DNA of 64,000 nucleotides from Chionoecetes opilio (lineage: Eukaryota > Arthropoda > Malacostraca > Decapoda > Majidae): contig JACEEZ010002651.1 in assembly GCA_016584305.1 (NCBI GenBank), positions 2,501-66,500 of the forward strand. Direction: 5' to 3'. A program made the translations under genes and the position numbers. The first letter of the stretch is position 1; every line of letters begins with the position of its first letter. Below the pieces are notes generated by a model. The model did not search any database and was not told the DNA's origin. It saw only the letters and a list, made by a program, of their open reading frames with translations. Of the stretch, positions 45,161 through 57,437 are shown piece after piece.

Positions 45161-46562
45161 GGTGAGTTATTGCCCATTTTGGCACGATCAGGCTTTTTAT
45201 AGTGATGCCGGGAATGAGTAAAGTCTTCTGCTGCCTCCATGTCCCCTGATGCACTTACCGTCAGAAGCAGAGATTGACGGGCAGCTGCGGGTAATCTTCG
45301 GCCAATATTGCAAGGAGAGTTTGTCCCCAGTGTGACAGAACACTTGGGACCACTTGCATTATACTTCCATGTGCTAGACACATTGTCACCGTCTCTCCAT
45401 TTACACAAATTTGATATGGTGCCTTACGTACTTATTGATTTCAGTGAATTTCAGCCATATACTTATATGGAGCACTGGTGTATTGTTTTTTTTACCCAAA
45501 GTCTGTGCACGACCATGCACTGTGCCCCATACTTTTGTAAGGAACCATATTCCTAATTTGCCTAGCTTTTATAATTTAGAACCCGAATGGAATTACAAGT
45601 GACCATTGCAGTTTTTCTTATCCATGGTAATACACACTCCATGATGATCCAAAGCTTACTTCACTCAAGATTGTGTCATTTACTGATTGAAATCTGATTT
45701 ATATTTGTTTGGTTTCTATGCATTGTCTTGAGACACAAGAACTCTATTTGTCTGTGTAATCTAAGTTGCTATAGTTGAAGATATTATTTTTTGTTGGTTT
45801 CTATGAATGATCCATAATAGGAAACAATTCATTGGTTCTTGTAATGGAATCATCTAAAAAGTTTTCAGTTGCGTATAAAAGCCAGAGTAGTAGTAGCTAG
45901 TGAGTCTGTCAGAAAAGAACAGTCAGTCAGAGAGAAGGACCAGTACTGTAGAGGAAAGAATTGGTCTTGAATCTGAGCAGCACAGAAGTTTGACCTGAAA
46001 TAAGAAAACAAACTTCTACCCAACACTTCCTTTTCTCTTTCTCTGAGAGAACGCTTCTCTCTCCCAGCATTTGCCTCTACCTTTGAGAGACGTTGCTGTC
46101 TCTTGACGACAACAGACAAACCCTAAGGATGTGCCTGGCGCAACAATATCATCACACACTGCTGTCATCTAACTGGGCATGTGGAGTAAACGAATATTTT
46201 AATTTCAGTTTACTCAATGCACGGCAACAACAGCACTGGTCAGCGATTGCATTTAATTCTTGCATGCTGACAAGTCAATGTCTATAGCCTGTTGAATACT
46301 CAAATTACATCAGTGTTGTGCGACCAATTAATCACTGTAAGGATATTTTGAAAACTGGCCATAGTTTGCATACCTGTGTAAATTTAATATATTTTTATGA
46401 ATAAGTACTCAATATACAGTACTTTAGGTTGCTTTTTCAAAATTAATAGAAAAAAGATACGAAATGGTAGATTAAGTATATGTGAAACTATCTGTTATTT
46501 GAATATTAATTGCATTTTTCTAGAACTAAGTGTTACAAGAGGTATTCTTTTTGTTTTGACAG
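45161..46562. other. Intron 4 sequence before dynein exon, nothing recognised
   Basis: No protein motif, tRNA-like box or shared repeat is visible. A purine-rich GAGAGA-containing segment lies near 45895-46095. The interval ends in the TTTGTTTTGACAG acceptor at 46562. Confidence 0.45.
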
Positions 46563-46798
46563 GAACTCTTTGAACAATGGCAGAGTGCAGAGGACTGTGA
46601 TGTACACCAAAATGAAGCAAAAACAGATGATGACTTAGCACTCGAAGAAGAAGAGCATGAGAATGAAAAACAAGAATCAAAAGAATGCAGTATGCCTCAT
46701 CGCTATTTTCCTCCAGTTGTGGGCAAACTAAAATGTTTAAAGGAGATGCGTGACCGTGTGGCCGGCAACATGAGCTCCTTCTCTCAACTGAATCACCC
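46563..46798 (+). CDS. Dynein heavy chain, tail exon with acidic insert
   Basis: The 236-base exon has a TTTTGACAG acceptor and a CACCC|GTAAGT donor. It encodes ELFEQWQS, an Asp/Glu-rich stretch of about 38 residues (DDDLALEEEEHENEKQE in its middle), then PPVVGKLKCLKEMRDRVAGN and FSQLNHP with the last proline codon split. The second half corresponds to the PPVAGAL.W...LRDR segment conserved in axonemal dynein tails; a cysteine stands where the family usually has tryptophan. The acidic stretch is longer than the short linker I expect here. The donor and phase (two extra bases) match the next exon. Confidence 0.88.
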
Positions 46799-47015
46799 GT
46801 AAGTCAACTTACTATGCATTACTTATACATTATAATTATGTATCATAATGTACTTTTACATATAAGTATTACTTATACATCCACAATGACCTCTGAGCAG
46901 GGGTCTCGCGAGTTTCTTGTTTAATTTCTTCTGAAAAAACTTTCATGAAACTGATGAATCGTGCGTGGATCTCATGTAATATGATTACCTTTTTTTTTTT
47001 TTTTTTTTCTTTTTT

Positions 47016-47341
47016 AACATTTGTGCCTATACCGCCTGTAGGCTGTGGTGACCCAGGGCTCGGATGGTAGGCTCTGGAGGTTCACTTGAGGGTTCTGATG
47101 GTTGGTCCTCGCCCGTTGGTGGCGCAGGCAGGATTCTATTATAGTGACGCCTGTGAGGCTCATGCCGTACCCCTATGTCCTCCGATGCACTCGTAGTCGA
47201 AGGTAGAGCTGATAGGCAGGGCATGTGGGTGTTCTTAGGCCACTCGACGGTGCAGAAAGGTTTTGGGTTTCTTCGGGGATCGAACTCGGGTCACCGAGAA
47301 CGCCAGTCGGAGACTCTAACCGCTCCGCTACCGCCTTCCCA
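47016..47341 (-). mobile_element. tRNA-derived SINE, family A
   Basis: Read on the minus strand it begins GGGAAGGCGGTAGCGGAGCG (A-box region), has B-box GAGTTCGATCCCC, then a body of about 250 bases (GAGTGGCCTAAGAACACCC, GGCATGAGCCTCACAGGCGT), and ends in an A-rich tail (46991-47016). It is the most complete of four copies in the window. Confidence 0.8.
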
Positions 47342-47402
47342 AAAATGTTAAAGTGTTTGTTTATTCTGGCATTTATGGCAAAGTACCCCTTTCTTCCTTT
47401 CT

Positions 47403-47760
47403 TTTTTTTTACGTTGGAGCCTATACCGCCTGTAGGCTATTTTTTCTTGTTGAGGACTCAGGTGGTTGGCCCTGTACATTCTGGAGGGTCGTGATGTCGG
47501 TCGCCCTCGCCCGTTCGTGGCGCAGGCGTGATTTTTATAGTGACACCTGTGGTGTTAGGTGAAGATCCCGTATTCTGTGATGATCGCATCCTCAGTCAGA
47601 CTCATGCTGCCACCTGGTGTTCCCTCCGCCGCACTTATAGTCGCAGTCGAAAGAACAGGTATGCTGCATGCGGGTTTCTTCGGCCACTCGACGATGGATT
47701 TGAAAGTTGCTCCTTGGTGGGACTTGAACTTAGGACCTTCTGCTCACCTACCCTTATGCC
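47403..47760 (-). mobile_element. tRNA-derived SINE, family A, diverged copy
   Basis: The body matches the copy at 47016-47341 in order (GCCTACAGGCGGTATAGGC end, GCGCCACGAACGGGCGAGGG, GAGTGGCCGAAGAAACCC). The tRNA-like head is degraded, but retains GTTCAAGTCCCACC. It is also on the minus strand, about 60 bases from its relative. Confidence 0.65.
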
Positions 47761-47839
47761 CTTCAGTTCCATTACCTCAAACATAAAGTGTTTTCTTTTT
47801 ATTCATTATTGGGGAGTGGCTTAGGGTAGAGAAAAAAAG

Positions 47840-48665
47840 GTTAAATAAATAGCCTGCATGGGATATTTGCCCTTAAGGTAGACATAAAATACATGAATAA
47901 AAGACGTGGGGAATTGCCAATTTAATTGGGATATATTTCTTGCACTCCTCTCTCGAATGAATTAACGTCGTAGGAAGGCAAAACAATGGACTCAGGAAGA
48001 GGCTTCCAGTGAATGGGATGAAAGAGTGTAGATACTGGTTAAACAATTGCATTAGTGAAATAGACATAATAGGGATGAGAATAAGTAGTCTTGTGCAGCG
48101 AGACCATAGGAGGGGGGAATCATGTAGTTAGCAAGTTCGTAAAAACAGTAATCATGAAAATAGCGGCAGAGTATAGCAAGAGAAGCAACATTGCGGGGGT
48201 GCTTAAAAGATTGAATACAGTTAGTTACAGGAGGGGAGTTGACGAAGGAAAAAGCTTTTGAACCTATTTAGGAAGCCTGCATGAATAAATCCCCCCATAT
48301 ATTAGAAACATACTACATTATCTGGATGAATAGGGCACATGTGTAGAGCAAGCATTGGGGAGGGAAATAAATTTGAAGTAGACATCACACATCACAAAAC
48401 ATCTAACATCATAGAAGCTGATTCAGCAAGAGATGTCCTATCAAATTCCCAGATGAGATTTTTAGTAAACGACAGCCCAATAATGTTGTGTGGAGGAGAA
48501 AAACAGTTTGAGTGTTAATGAAGAAGAGAAAATTGTTGTTTGGAGGGTTCTGTTGGTTAGGTAAGTAAAGAAATTTGGCTTTTAAGACATTCTACAAAGT
48601 CAAGTTTGCTCTGCCTCATGCAGAAATTAAAGAAAGATCAGAAGTTAGGCATTCTGCGCCATCCC
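47840..48665 (-). mobile_element. jockey-like element, C-terminus and 3' end
   Basis: Minus-strand frame-broken reading follows the C-terminal region of the jockey copies at 2.7-4.9 kb: SLISA.GRANLTL (about 48620), SKAFSFVNSPPVTNCIQSFK (about 48240), NVASLAILCRYFHDY (about 48190), LANYMIPPSYGLAAQDY and HSLEAS. It is frameshifted throughout and lacks the RT core. Confidence 0.65.
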
Positions 48666-49787
48666 TATATGAATCACTCGCCTCCCATACAGTTGGACAA
48701 TATATACTGTAAAACCTTATCATTCGCTAGGGTTAGGTAACAGATATGATCGCAAAGTTTACATCCGCGAAAAATTGCTAAACCCCCCTGTAAACTACCC
48801 CTGGAGCGGTATTACCAAAGCGCATATCATAGTTATGACAGAGAAGTATCATAGCTCCTGAAAATCATGAATCAATGTCATACGCCATATATCATATGTT
48901 TAGAATCTAGCGAAACCATCTATCATAGTCGCCTACAAAATATCGCGTCATTGTTTCTTTAAATTTGGTAATATAATCCATAAATTCAGCCTTTGACCAC
49001 GTTTTATGGATTTATACTTCTTCCACTATGTTAATAACATGTTTAGGACAGTGACACAGAGAGTAATGTAGTCATTCGTTCCCGCAAATAAGGTTTATAG
49101 ATGTACCGTTGAACAGTATCTATAAATACGGGACAGAGTTGCCAGATGGCGAGTTTTTCGCTCTAAAGGCTGTCCGTACAAAAGCCAATTTTTTGTCGTC
49201 CAAGCACCGTCTTGGATTACGAATCCCAATCCAAGATTTCCTGTTTTTGAGCGCGGTCTTGATACGAAGACGGGATTAGAGAACAAGCATTAGAAAACGG
49301 GAGTTTCGGCGCCGCGTGGCTTTTTTGTGATGCCGTACAGATGCGGGGAAAACCATGCCCATCATCATCATCAGGACTACCAATCCAAGCGTTCCGAAGA
49401 CAGCTCTGAGGCTGTCTTGGAGGAAATGATCCCGTGGAAACAACAAAAAAGAAAGGACAATAATGCAGAATCTGTCGAGTGGCTGAGGTTAATGAAAGGC
49501 TCACTTGACATGAAAAACAAAATAATGTGTAAACGTAGTAATGACAAATGGTTGTAGAAGAAGAATTAACGGCATATAACAGATAGATGAAAAGATATGG
49601 TGTTATAACTGATGAGAAGCCGGTCTGTTATGTGTATTGCTACACTTTTCCAATACTCGGGGAAAATAAGGTTATTATGGACGAGAACTGCGCGGTCGCT
49701 ACCGCCGTTACCACTTACGCTTTCTACATTATTTTTTGCTCAGTATATTGTACATTATTAATCCACTTCTGCGTAACCTTCAAAACT
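48666..49787. other. Intron 5 sequence with a dispersed inverted fragment
   Basis: Mostly unique-looking. The segment near 49185-49225 (TTTTGTCGTCCAAGCACCGT, then CTTGGAT) recurs inverted near 53463-53500, suggesting another dispersed element that I cannot name. A short frame at 49327-49557 is unsupported. Confidence 0.4.
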
Positions 49788-49815
49788 TCTATAATAATAT
49801 AAGCGAGAGTGTGGC

Positions 49816-49852
<37 letters not shown>

Positions 49853-50737
49853 GCGATAGGTGCCGCCCCCCGTGGCACAATCCCATCATATGGCACAGTT
49901 TTGGAACCAGCTCGACCAGGGGCACATTTTAAGCTTAATTATGAGATGATCCGATCACTTTTTTTTTTCTTTTCTTTTTTTTAATTTTTAGTAGTCTATT
50001 AGCGAGAACTGTGAAAAAAAAATGTGGGTTGCGAGAATTGAGAAAACCTTGATGTAGGGTGATGGGTAATGGGTGAGTGAATGGGTGGGGTGATGGGTAA
50101 TGGGTGTGGGGTGATGGGTGAGTGAATAGGTGGGGGGTGATGGGTTGGGGGTGATGGGTGTTGGGTGAGGGAATAGGTGAGGGGTAATGGGTGAGTGAAT
50201 GGGTGTGTGGTGATGGGTAATGGGTGAGTGAATGGGTGGGGGGTGATGGGTAATGGGTGAGTGAATGGGTGGGGGGTGATGGGTAATGGGTGAGTGAATG
50301 GGTGGGGGGTGATGGGTAATGGGTGTGGGGTGATGGGTGAGTGAATAGGTGGGGGGTGATGGGTTGGGGGTGATGGGTTGGGGGTGATGGGTGATGGGTG
50401 AGGGAATAGGTGGGGGGTGATGGGTAATGGGTGAGTGAATGGGTGTGTGGTGATGGGTAATGGGTGAGTGAATGGGTGGGGGGTGATGGGTAATGGGTGA
50501 GTGAATGGGGGGGGGTGATGGGTAATTGGTGAGTGAATGGGTGGGGGGTGATGGGTAAGGCGTTAATACATACATTTCTACATCCATGATTTCAGGAAAG
50601 TTAGAAGGGGCTATCTGGAGAGTCTGTGTTCGGTGGGCCGAAGGCCCACCAAACACAGGTGGTGGGCCGAAGGTCCACCAATAGCCCTCCGCAGGAGCTA
50701 GTCAAAAAGTCCGCCCGGAGGGCGGCTTTGCGGCTAG
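49788..50737 (+). mobile_element. Non-autonomous Helitron, second copy with expanded minisatellite
   Basis: It has the same TCTATAATAATATAAGCG start and the same CCGCCC-GGA-GGGCGG hairpin (50711-50725) eight bases before the terminal CTAG as the copy at 7268-7941. It is inserted between T and T. The minisatellite of GTGATGGGTAATGGGTGAGT units is longer here (about 50058-50560 compared with about 7515-7712), which accounts for most of the length difference. Open frames of Pro-Ser-Pro-Ile-Thr-His repeats across it are artefacts. Confidence 0.85.
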
Positions 50738-50819
50738 TATATACATATTGCAGAAATAATAAAGTTGGTTAATACACATACAGACACACACTCCCCTTTC
50801 AGAGGTCCCCCAACCCTTT

Positions 50820-50915
50820 GCGAGGTTAGGTTAAGGTTCAGTTAGGTTCATAATCTCGCCGGAGTGGTCGAGGGGGGCGGAACCCCCCCCGTTATGAGGT
50901 TAGGTTAGGTTCGGG
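50820..50915 (+). repeat. TTAGG-like dispersed repeats
   Basis: GAGGTTAGGTTAAGGTTCAG and GAGGTTAGGTTAGGTTCGGG are degenerate TTAGG units either side of a C/G-homopolymer stretch. The following 50916-51700 contains one 106-residue open frame (50955-51275) without recognisable motifs. Confidence 0.5.
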
Positions 50916-51708
50916 TAATAATCCTCTCAGCGAGACAAGCGGACCACTCGGCAGGTGTCGAGTGGGCTGGCGAATGCGGGGCGGGGCAGGGCGCACTTAG
51001 TTTTCGTACAATTTTGTCATTCTCTGGTTTCTGAGACCCTGACTATTATTTCCTTGCAAAGTTTTAGTGCTTTTTCTGAGGGACGTACATTGTTATCAAT
51101 GGAAACGGCGACTTTAGGATTTGGTGATGAAAAAGAAAAGAAAAATGTATTGGGTTTCCGGAAAATAAAAATACCTCCATCTGAAAAAAACTCAATAATT
51201 TTAGTCAAGGAAAAACTAGTCAGTGTCTCAGGAAATGACCGCGCAGTCCTCGTCCATTTTTACCATGAAAAATAAATAGAGCTTATTGGAGCATTTGCCC
51301 ATAATCACTTAAAATATTTTGAGCTTTACATTCTTATTCATGATCAAATATATGTTGAAGTCTACTCTAGCATGTATCGCAAATGATTAGTTTTTGAAAA
51401 AACCTTACTCTCTGGTTAGTAGGAATTAGGTCAAATAAATTGGTTAGTTAACGTTGTTGGGAGTCCAGGTTAGGTTTAATTTCCTTTGGGCTATTAGTTT
51501 TATAATGATAGTGCTTTATGGAATCATACACGTTATCTTTAATACTCTCAGACTTATTTTTTTAAACGAAATATGCTAATATATCTTTACATAGTGTTTC
51601 TTGCAAGTGGCTCCTACTCAGCATATACCCCAAAAAATATTACCTTATTCCCCATTATCCAAAAAACTTTGCTAAATTTCCAGTTTGACACCGAATTCAC
51701 TTTGGTGG

Positions 51709-52045
51709 ACGAAACTATTGTTTTCTGATGAGTTTTGATGTGTTTTGAATCAATCTTCTAACCGTTTCTGTCGCAAATATTTTTTTTAAGTGATTTGAGA
51801 CAAAAAATTATTGAAAAACAAAATTCAACATAACCGAACCTATACCTAACCTAGCCTTTACCTAACATAACCTAACCTTTACCTAACATAACCTAACCTT
51901 TACCTAACATAACATAACCTTTACCTAACATAAGCTATACCCAACCTAACCTAACCTGTACCCCCACCAAAAAAAAGTGATTGCCTCAGAAACGGTTAGC
52001 AGATTAATTCAAAACACATCAAAACTCACCAGAAAAAATTTGTCA
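51709..52045. repeat. Small fold-back element with CCTAA-type array in the loop
   Basis: About 55 bases at 51721-51770 (GAGTTTTGATGTGTTTTGAA, CTAACCGTTTCTG) are matched inverted at 51986-52040. The loop (about 51835-51960) is a 21-base minisatellite of CCTAACCTTTACCTAACATAA units, a TTAGG-related sequence on the complementary strand. Confidence 0.75.
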
Positions 52046-53529
52046 CAGTTCCTTGAACAACGTGAATAATAGAGAAATGTGCATGCCTACAGTCGCACAC
52101 ACACCATATCAGGCAGGGCAGTAAGAATAATGACACTCATGGTTACCACATATATCAAGAGAGGTGAATTTATGGCGTAAAAAAAACTCAGACGTTTTCG
52201 GCTACTTTTTCGGTGACGCGGGTTGTTGTTTCTCATATATATTATATCTGAAGAGACTGGACTGGAAGTATATTGACACTCATCGTCACCACACATAACA
52301 CATAAGGTAAATACTGTATGTAGGCAAGAGATACACAGGCCCCATCCTGGCTATATTTTCGGTGCTTTTGACTACTGGCTACCCTTTCGGCGCCGTGTTG
52401 TTATTGTTTATCATAACCTTCATAATATACCATCAGTATTCACCTCAAAGTGATAACAATTCCAATGATCTGAAACTCGAGAAATGCCAGTGGTCGCTGG
52501 CAGTTTTAACTCAAAGGTTGGTCTACTGTGTTTTGGCTCCGCGACTAATATTTTTCATAAATTAATTTCGCGATAAACATTGATGCACCGCATCTGAATA
52601 CCAAAAAATATAGTTCTTCTGTTGTTCTACTAATTATATGGATGACATGCATTACGATGGAATGTTCTATAATAGCAATATAATGCAAATTACTCGCCTC
52701 GAGTAGCAAAGCTTAATATATTTTTTACATGTATATTGTGGCATGTAAAATTTGGGCGATGTTCACACTGTTTTCTAAGACAATACTGCTGCGTCTGGCA
52801 AACGCTTGTCAAAATACAATAAGCAATGCCTTGGAAAAACGAAGAATAAAGAATGCCGAAATCGGCTTGTTGCTGCGACAATGTAGGTTATAATTGTGGA
52901 GGCGACGTGCCGCGGCAGGGAGTGGTGGGCGGGGAGATTGTGGCGGGGAGATTGAATCAAAACATTGCTACTTCACGCGTCGACTCATTGCACTTCCAGG
53001 CTTTCTATCTGATTGATACACAATAATAACAGGAAAATATGACTGCCTAGGTATAGATAACTTCTAAACATTCGTTATTGACTATATAATATCATAGAGT
53101 AGCATTTACCTCGCCTCCTCAACTATAACCTGCTTGGTTATTTGGTTATATACAATGTTTTACAGAATCAGGCTTCTATACAATATACATATAGAAGAAA
53201 CTCTTTCTTAATATTATACTTTTGTGTTTTAAGTGCAGTGGAATAAGCCCATATTTTGTTTTCCAGTAGACCAACTTATTATCAAAAAAGTGAGTTAAAA
53301 CTGCCAGCGACCCCTGGCATTTCGGGTTCCAGTTCTTTCGAATTGCTGAAATGTGTGTTATACTACTTTGTAATATTGTTTGCAATGTTTTGCGTTGATT
53401 ATTATTTCGGCTCCTACCAAGCTTGTTGTGTTTTTGTCGCAGAAACCAATCGCGACAAAAAAAGGTCTTCGTATCCAAGACGGTGCTTGGACGACAAAAA
53501 CACGGCTAAAGTTGGTGAGGAACAATATG
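52046..53529. other. Intron 5 sequence with an inverted pair
   Basis: GTCGCTGGCAGTTTTAACTC near 52494 and its complement near 53290-53310 lie about 780 bases apart, with TTGGTCTACT also shared. The arms are roughly 50-70 bases. Between them I see no gene. They may be the ends of an unnamed element. Confidence 0.45.
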
Positions 53530-53622
53530 CCCTCGCACGGGAGCCGGGAGTGGCGTCGTAGATTGGGCGAGGCGACGCGCCCCACCCCGGCGTATGCCTC
53601 CAATGATTAATTGATTGATTGA
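53530..53622 (+). mobile_element. RTE-like element, 3' tail only
   Basis: GGGAGTGGCGTCGTAGATTG, then GGCGAGGCGACGCGCC and CGGCGTATGC match the extreme 3' end of the RTE copies. The tail TTGATTGATTGAT ends it at 53622. Only about 90 bases were inserted. Confidence 0.8.
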
Positions 53623-53979
53623 TACATACATATACATACATTATACATTTTAGAACTTTGTTGGTAGCATATAAGTACAACATGAATCTGGGGGATTTAG
53701 ATAATCTGAAAAGTACTAATCTTACTTTATTTTTTGCAAAAAAGGGGGGGGGCATGGCCGCATGCCCCCCCCCTCTCGGTACGCCACTGACAACAGCGAC
53801 TTTGTTGTGGTTGCTACAAATATTACCGCATCCAGACCGCTGTGGCGGCTTGGAACTTGGTCTGAACCTGGATCTTGTGATAACGGGTGGTTGGTTCATT
53901 AAGAGGCTTCAGTGTGGTGCAGTGTATGGCTCAATCTCGAACCCAGCAGATGAACTGTGTATTGCAACCTATAACCACA

Positions 53980-54659
53980 TGTTACGCCCTGGACACCACC
54001 ACACACTTCAGGTGTCTCGGTGAGGCTATGCAGGGGTTACAGTACCGCTGCTTGACTTACTAAACAGCGACAGAGTTCGGTATGTTAGGGTGATGCGAGT
54101 TGTGTATAGTTCACGTCTTTAATCAAAACAGGCGAAGGAAACACTTCTGATACACCTTTCTTGCGTTTACTGAGTAAAGCCACAAAGCCACTACATTTAC
54201 AGAGTACAAACACGTCAACACCTCCGACCTATTCCGCGGCCGTCGCAAGGAGAGACGTTACAACAGTCACCACACAGTGCCACCCCGGCACACCACAGTT
54301 CCACCACGCCACAACAGTTCCACTACGCCACAACAGTTCCTCCCCCAGGAAATCCCCACGGGATCCCCGCCCTCCGCGACTGCCTTTCTCGGCAGCGGCG
54401 CACGTCTGTCCTTCCAGACGCCTGAATCCTCACTCCCTTCTCTTTGTGCCAGGAAGGAGGTACACAGTCTCACGTCCTCCCCGGCCCACCCCCAGCATCC
54501 CACCCCAGTAGCCACCCACCCGCGTCCAAGGTTGCCCCACAAGGCACCTCACCCACGTGCCACCTCCGCTCCCAGCCCATACGCACAGACACACACGACA
54601 CCACACACACCACCTCCCCCACCACCACTACCTCCACCATCACCACTACATGCATAACA
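53980..54659. mobile_element. Candidate solo LTR, C-rich
   Basis: The ends TGTTACGCCC and GCATAACA give perfect TGTTA/TAACA termini. Flanking CACA and CACG are only an imperfect 4-base duplication. The interior is C-rich with CCACAACAGTTCC repeats near 54300-54345. Flanking GA[AG]CTGTGTATTGC[AC]ACC occurs on both sides (53952 and 54731), so a wider duplication is involved. The call is tentative. Confidence 0.35.
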
Positions 54660-54759
54660 CACGAATCATCTCTTAGTGAAGTTCTACTGTGAAATGAGTG
54701 TAGGTTTCAATCTTGGGCCCTGGCAGGTGAGCTGTGTATTGCCACCTATAACCTGGAGC

Positions 54760-55814
54760 CATCTCTATGTGAAAATATGTTGTTGTGGAATGAGGGGATA
54801 TTGTGTAAAGATTAGCTTAAAAATTAAAGTGACTAGCAGGTCGTGAGAGACTGTCGCATGAAGGTGGTGTGCAGTGAGCGAATAAGAGCGACGAGGTCAT
54901 AGTTCAAGTTACTGTTCGTGTGCTGAGGACATAACCAGTGCCTATTTATTTTGTGTTACAGTTGTCAAAAGTTATGTATTTTTTCAATAATTGTACTTTG
55001 TCGCCTGTAGGAAGTTAACTAGCATTCTCTGTATGTTATGTTTGTTTATCCGCAAAGCAGGATATTCTATCTTCAATTGTGTATGTATTATGTGGTTCTG
55101 CATTCAGGAATTGAATACCAACAACAGCTTGATCAGTTAGGTTTGGTTACGTAATATATATCCAGGTTAGGTTAGTGAACTGGCGGTGGTGTCTGTGGGG
55201 CATAGCCCCGGCACTATTGTCAGGTTACGTAACCAATGTCCATGTATTGTATTAGATTGCACTTTTACTGTGTTTTGGTACAAGCGAAAAATGAGGTGTC
55301 CAATAATGTAATACCCTTTATTCTTCCTTTTCATTTATTACAAGTGGAAGTGCCGCAGAAAATTTCAATGTCGACGAGTGTTCCACTGCCGGCGGGAGTT
55401 ATCAATTGGTGTTTCAGCGAGAATTCCGATCGTCGACAGCTCCATACACCATCTATATAAGAACATGTTGGGTCACTTGCTGACAAAAACGTGTTTCTGC
55501 TGCGCATCAAGCGTTGTGACGTAACGAGGTGAATTGTCAGCTCAGTTGCTCACGTGCCACTGTTTGGGATGCATGTGAACTGACGTCGTGATCTCGACTT
55601 CTTTTCATGATTTGACGCCACTTTCACGGCACGTTCATATTATCAGGCAATTTCAATTTTGACCTTCTAGAATCTAGATATTTTCACACTGGGATGTATT
55701 CTATATCAGCATAATCAGAAAAGTGTGTTGATTCAGGAACCGTGCTTGAAAAAAATAATGGGATCAAAAGTAGCCGAGCAATGAGGAGTTGAAGCCAAAT
55801 ACATAATATATATT
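54760..55814. other. Intron 5 sequence, nothing recognised
   Basis: Contains a short TTAGG-like patch (about 55137-55180) and palindromic GTTACGTAA motifs. No supported gene or element. Confidence 0.4.
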
Positions 55815-56007
55815 TGGGGAGGCAATAGCAGAGTGGTTAGCGTCTCCGAGTGGCGTTCTCGGTGACCCGAGTTTGATTCCCGACGAAAACTAAAATCTTT
55901 CTGCACCGTCGAGTGGCCTAAGAACACCCACATGTCCTGCCCATTAACTCTACCTTCCATTGCGAGTACAGGCCATGGCTGCCGTATTCTGTATAATGCT
56001 TTAATAC
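55815..56007 (+). mobile_element. tRNA-derived SINE, family A, truncated
   Basis: GGGGAGGCAATAGCAGAGTGG (A-box) and CGAGTTTGATTCCC (B-box) start a copy whose body (GAGTGGCCTAAGAACACCC) is recognisable to about 55995. It is cut by the TIR element whose target duplication begins at 56008. Confidence 0.7.
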
Positions 56008-56014
56008 CCACCGC

Positions 56015-56907
56015 CATAGACCACTATAATGTTATCTCTGGACTGTTTACGCGCCCGTGTTTTGAAATCGCCAGGCTGCATAGGAGCCCCACTGGTGGGG
56101 GGATAGAAGGCTGGTGTAAGAAGTGGTGTGGAAGTGGCAGTTGTAATGGGTTGTGGTGGAGTGTGGTTGTGCATGTGGTAGGGAGTGATAGTTAAGGTGG
56201 CAGGTGTTGTGAGTGGGTTGTGAGGTGTTTAAAGTGGGTTGTGAGTTGTTATGAGGTGTTGTTAGAGAGTTATAAGATATTATTAATAATTGTGAGGTGT
56301 TGTTAGTGGGTTGTGAGGGTGTTGTGAGTGGACTATGAGGTGTTGTTAGAAAGTTATAAGATATTATTAATAATTATGAGGTGTTGTTAGTGGGTTGTGA
56401 GTGGGTAATGAGTTGTTGTGAGGGGTTATGAGTGGGTTATAGATTTTATGAGTAGTTATGATGTGTTGTGAGTGGGTTATGAGTAGTTATGATTTGTTGT
56501 GAGTGGGTTATGATGTGTTGTGAGTGGGTTATGAGTAGTTATGATTTGTTGTGAGTGGGTTGTGAGGGTGTTGTGAGTGGGTTATGATGTGTTGTTAGAG
56601 AGTTATAAGATATGATTGATAATTATGAGGTGTTGTTAGTAGGTTGTGAGTGGGTTATGAGTTGTTGTGATGGGTTATGAGTGGGTTATAGATTTTATGA
56701 GTTGTTATGATGTGTTGTGAGTGGGTTATGATTTGTTGTGAGTGGGTTATGATGTGTTGTCAGTGGGTTATGAGTAGTTATGATTTGTTGTGAGTGGGTT
56801 ATGAGTAGTTATGATTTGTTGTGAGTGAGTTATGAGGTGTTGTGAGTGGGTTGTGAGGTGAGTGAAATCTGAGACGCATCATAAACTTCACCTCATATGG
56901 TTTTAAG

Positions 56908-56953
<46 letters not shown>

Positions 56954-57437
56954 AACATTCACCACCACTGTTACATAACCTAAAATTACGTGCCCAGTTT
57001 CGCGAAGCCACGAAATTCAACCTCGGCCACTAACCCCCCCCCCCCCCATAAACCCCCCCCTCCTCCCACAACCCCCTCCTCCCACAACCCCCTCCTCCCA
57101 CAACCCCTCCTCCACCTCACCGTAACCTCATTTCACACCCTTTCAACCCCCTACACTCACCTCCACTAACCTCAACATCTCCATAATAGCCTCTTCTTTA
57201 CATCCTATATACTCCTATCATCTCCACTCATCTCCTATAGTTTCTTTTTTCACTCCTATGTAAACTACGTCACTATCAGCGACTTTCTATTAGGAACTGA
57301 AAACCTACGAAAATTCGCTTCGATATCCTTCCTGGTTACCGAGTGAACAGTGAAGTTGAAAACAGGCGCTCCGACTTTGTCGCCCTTATGCAACAGGCCG
57401 ATATTCCGTGCGCAGTCCAGATTTACAGTGGTCTATG
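56015..57437. mobile_element. CATAGACCAC TIR element enlarged by minisatellite
   Basis: The ends are CATAGACCACTATA and ACAGTGGTCTATG with sub-terminal inverted TGGACTG/GCAGTCCA. Exact 7-base flanks CCACCGC stand at 56008-56014 and 57438-57444. The left 80 bases match the 103-base copy at 38210. The interior is occupied by a long GTGAGTGGGTTATGAG-type minisatellite (about 56110-56860), an (AC)n tract (56914-56951) and C-rich CTCCTCCCACAACCC repeats (57050-57115). No transposase is encoded. Confidence 0.8.

Noticed and set aside
49988..50656. 222-residue Pro/Ser/His repeat frame
   Set aside because: It is the reverse strand of the Helitron minisatellite; unit-length variation keeps it open by chance.
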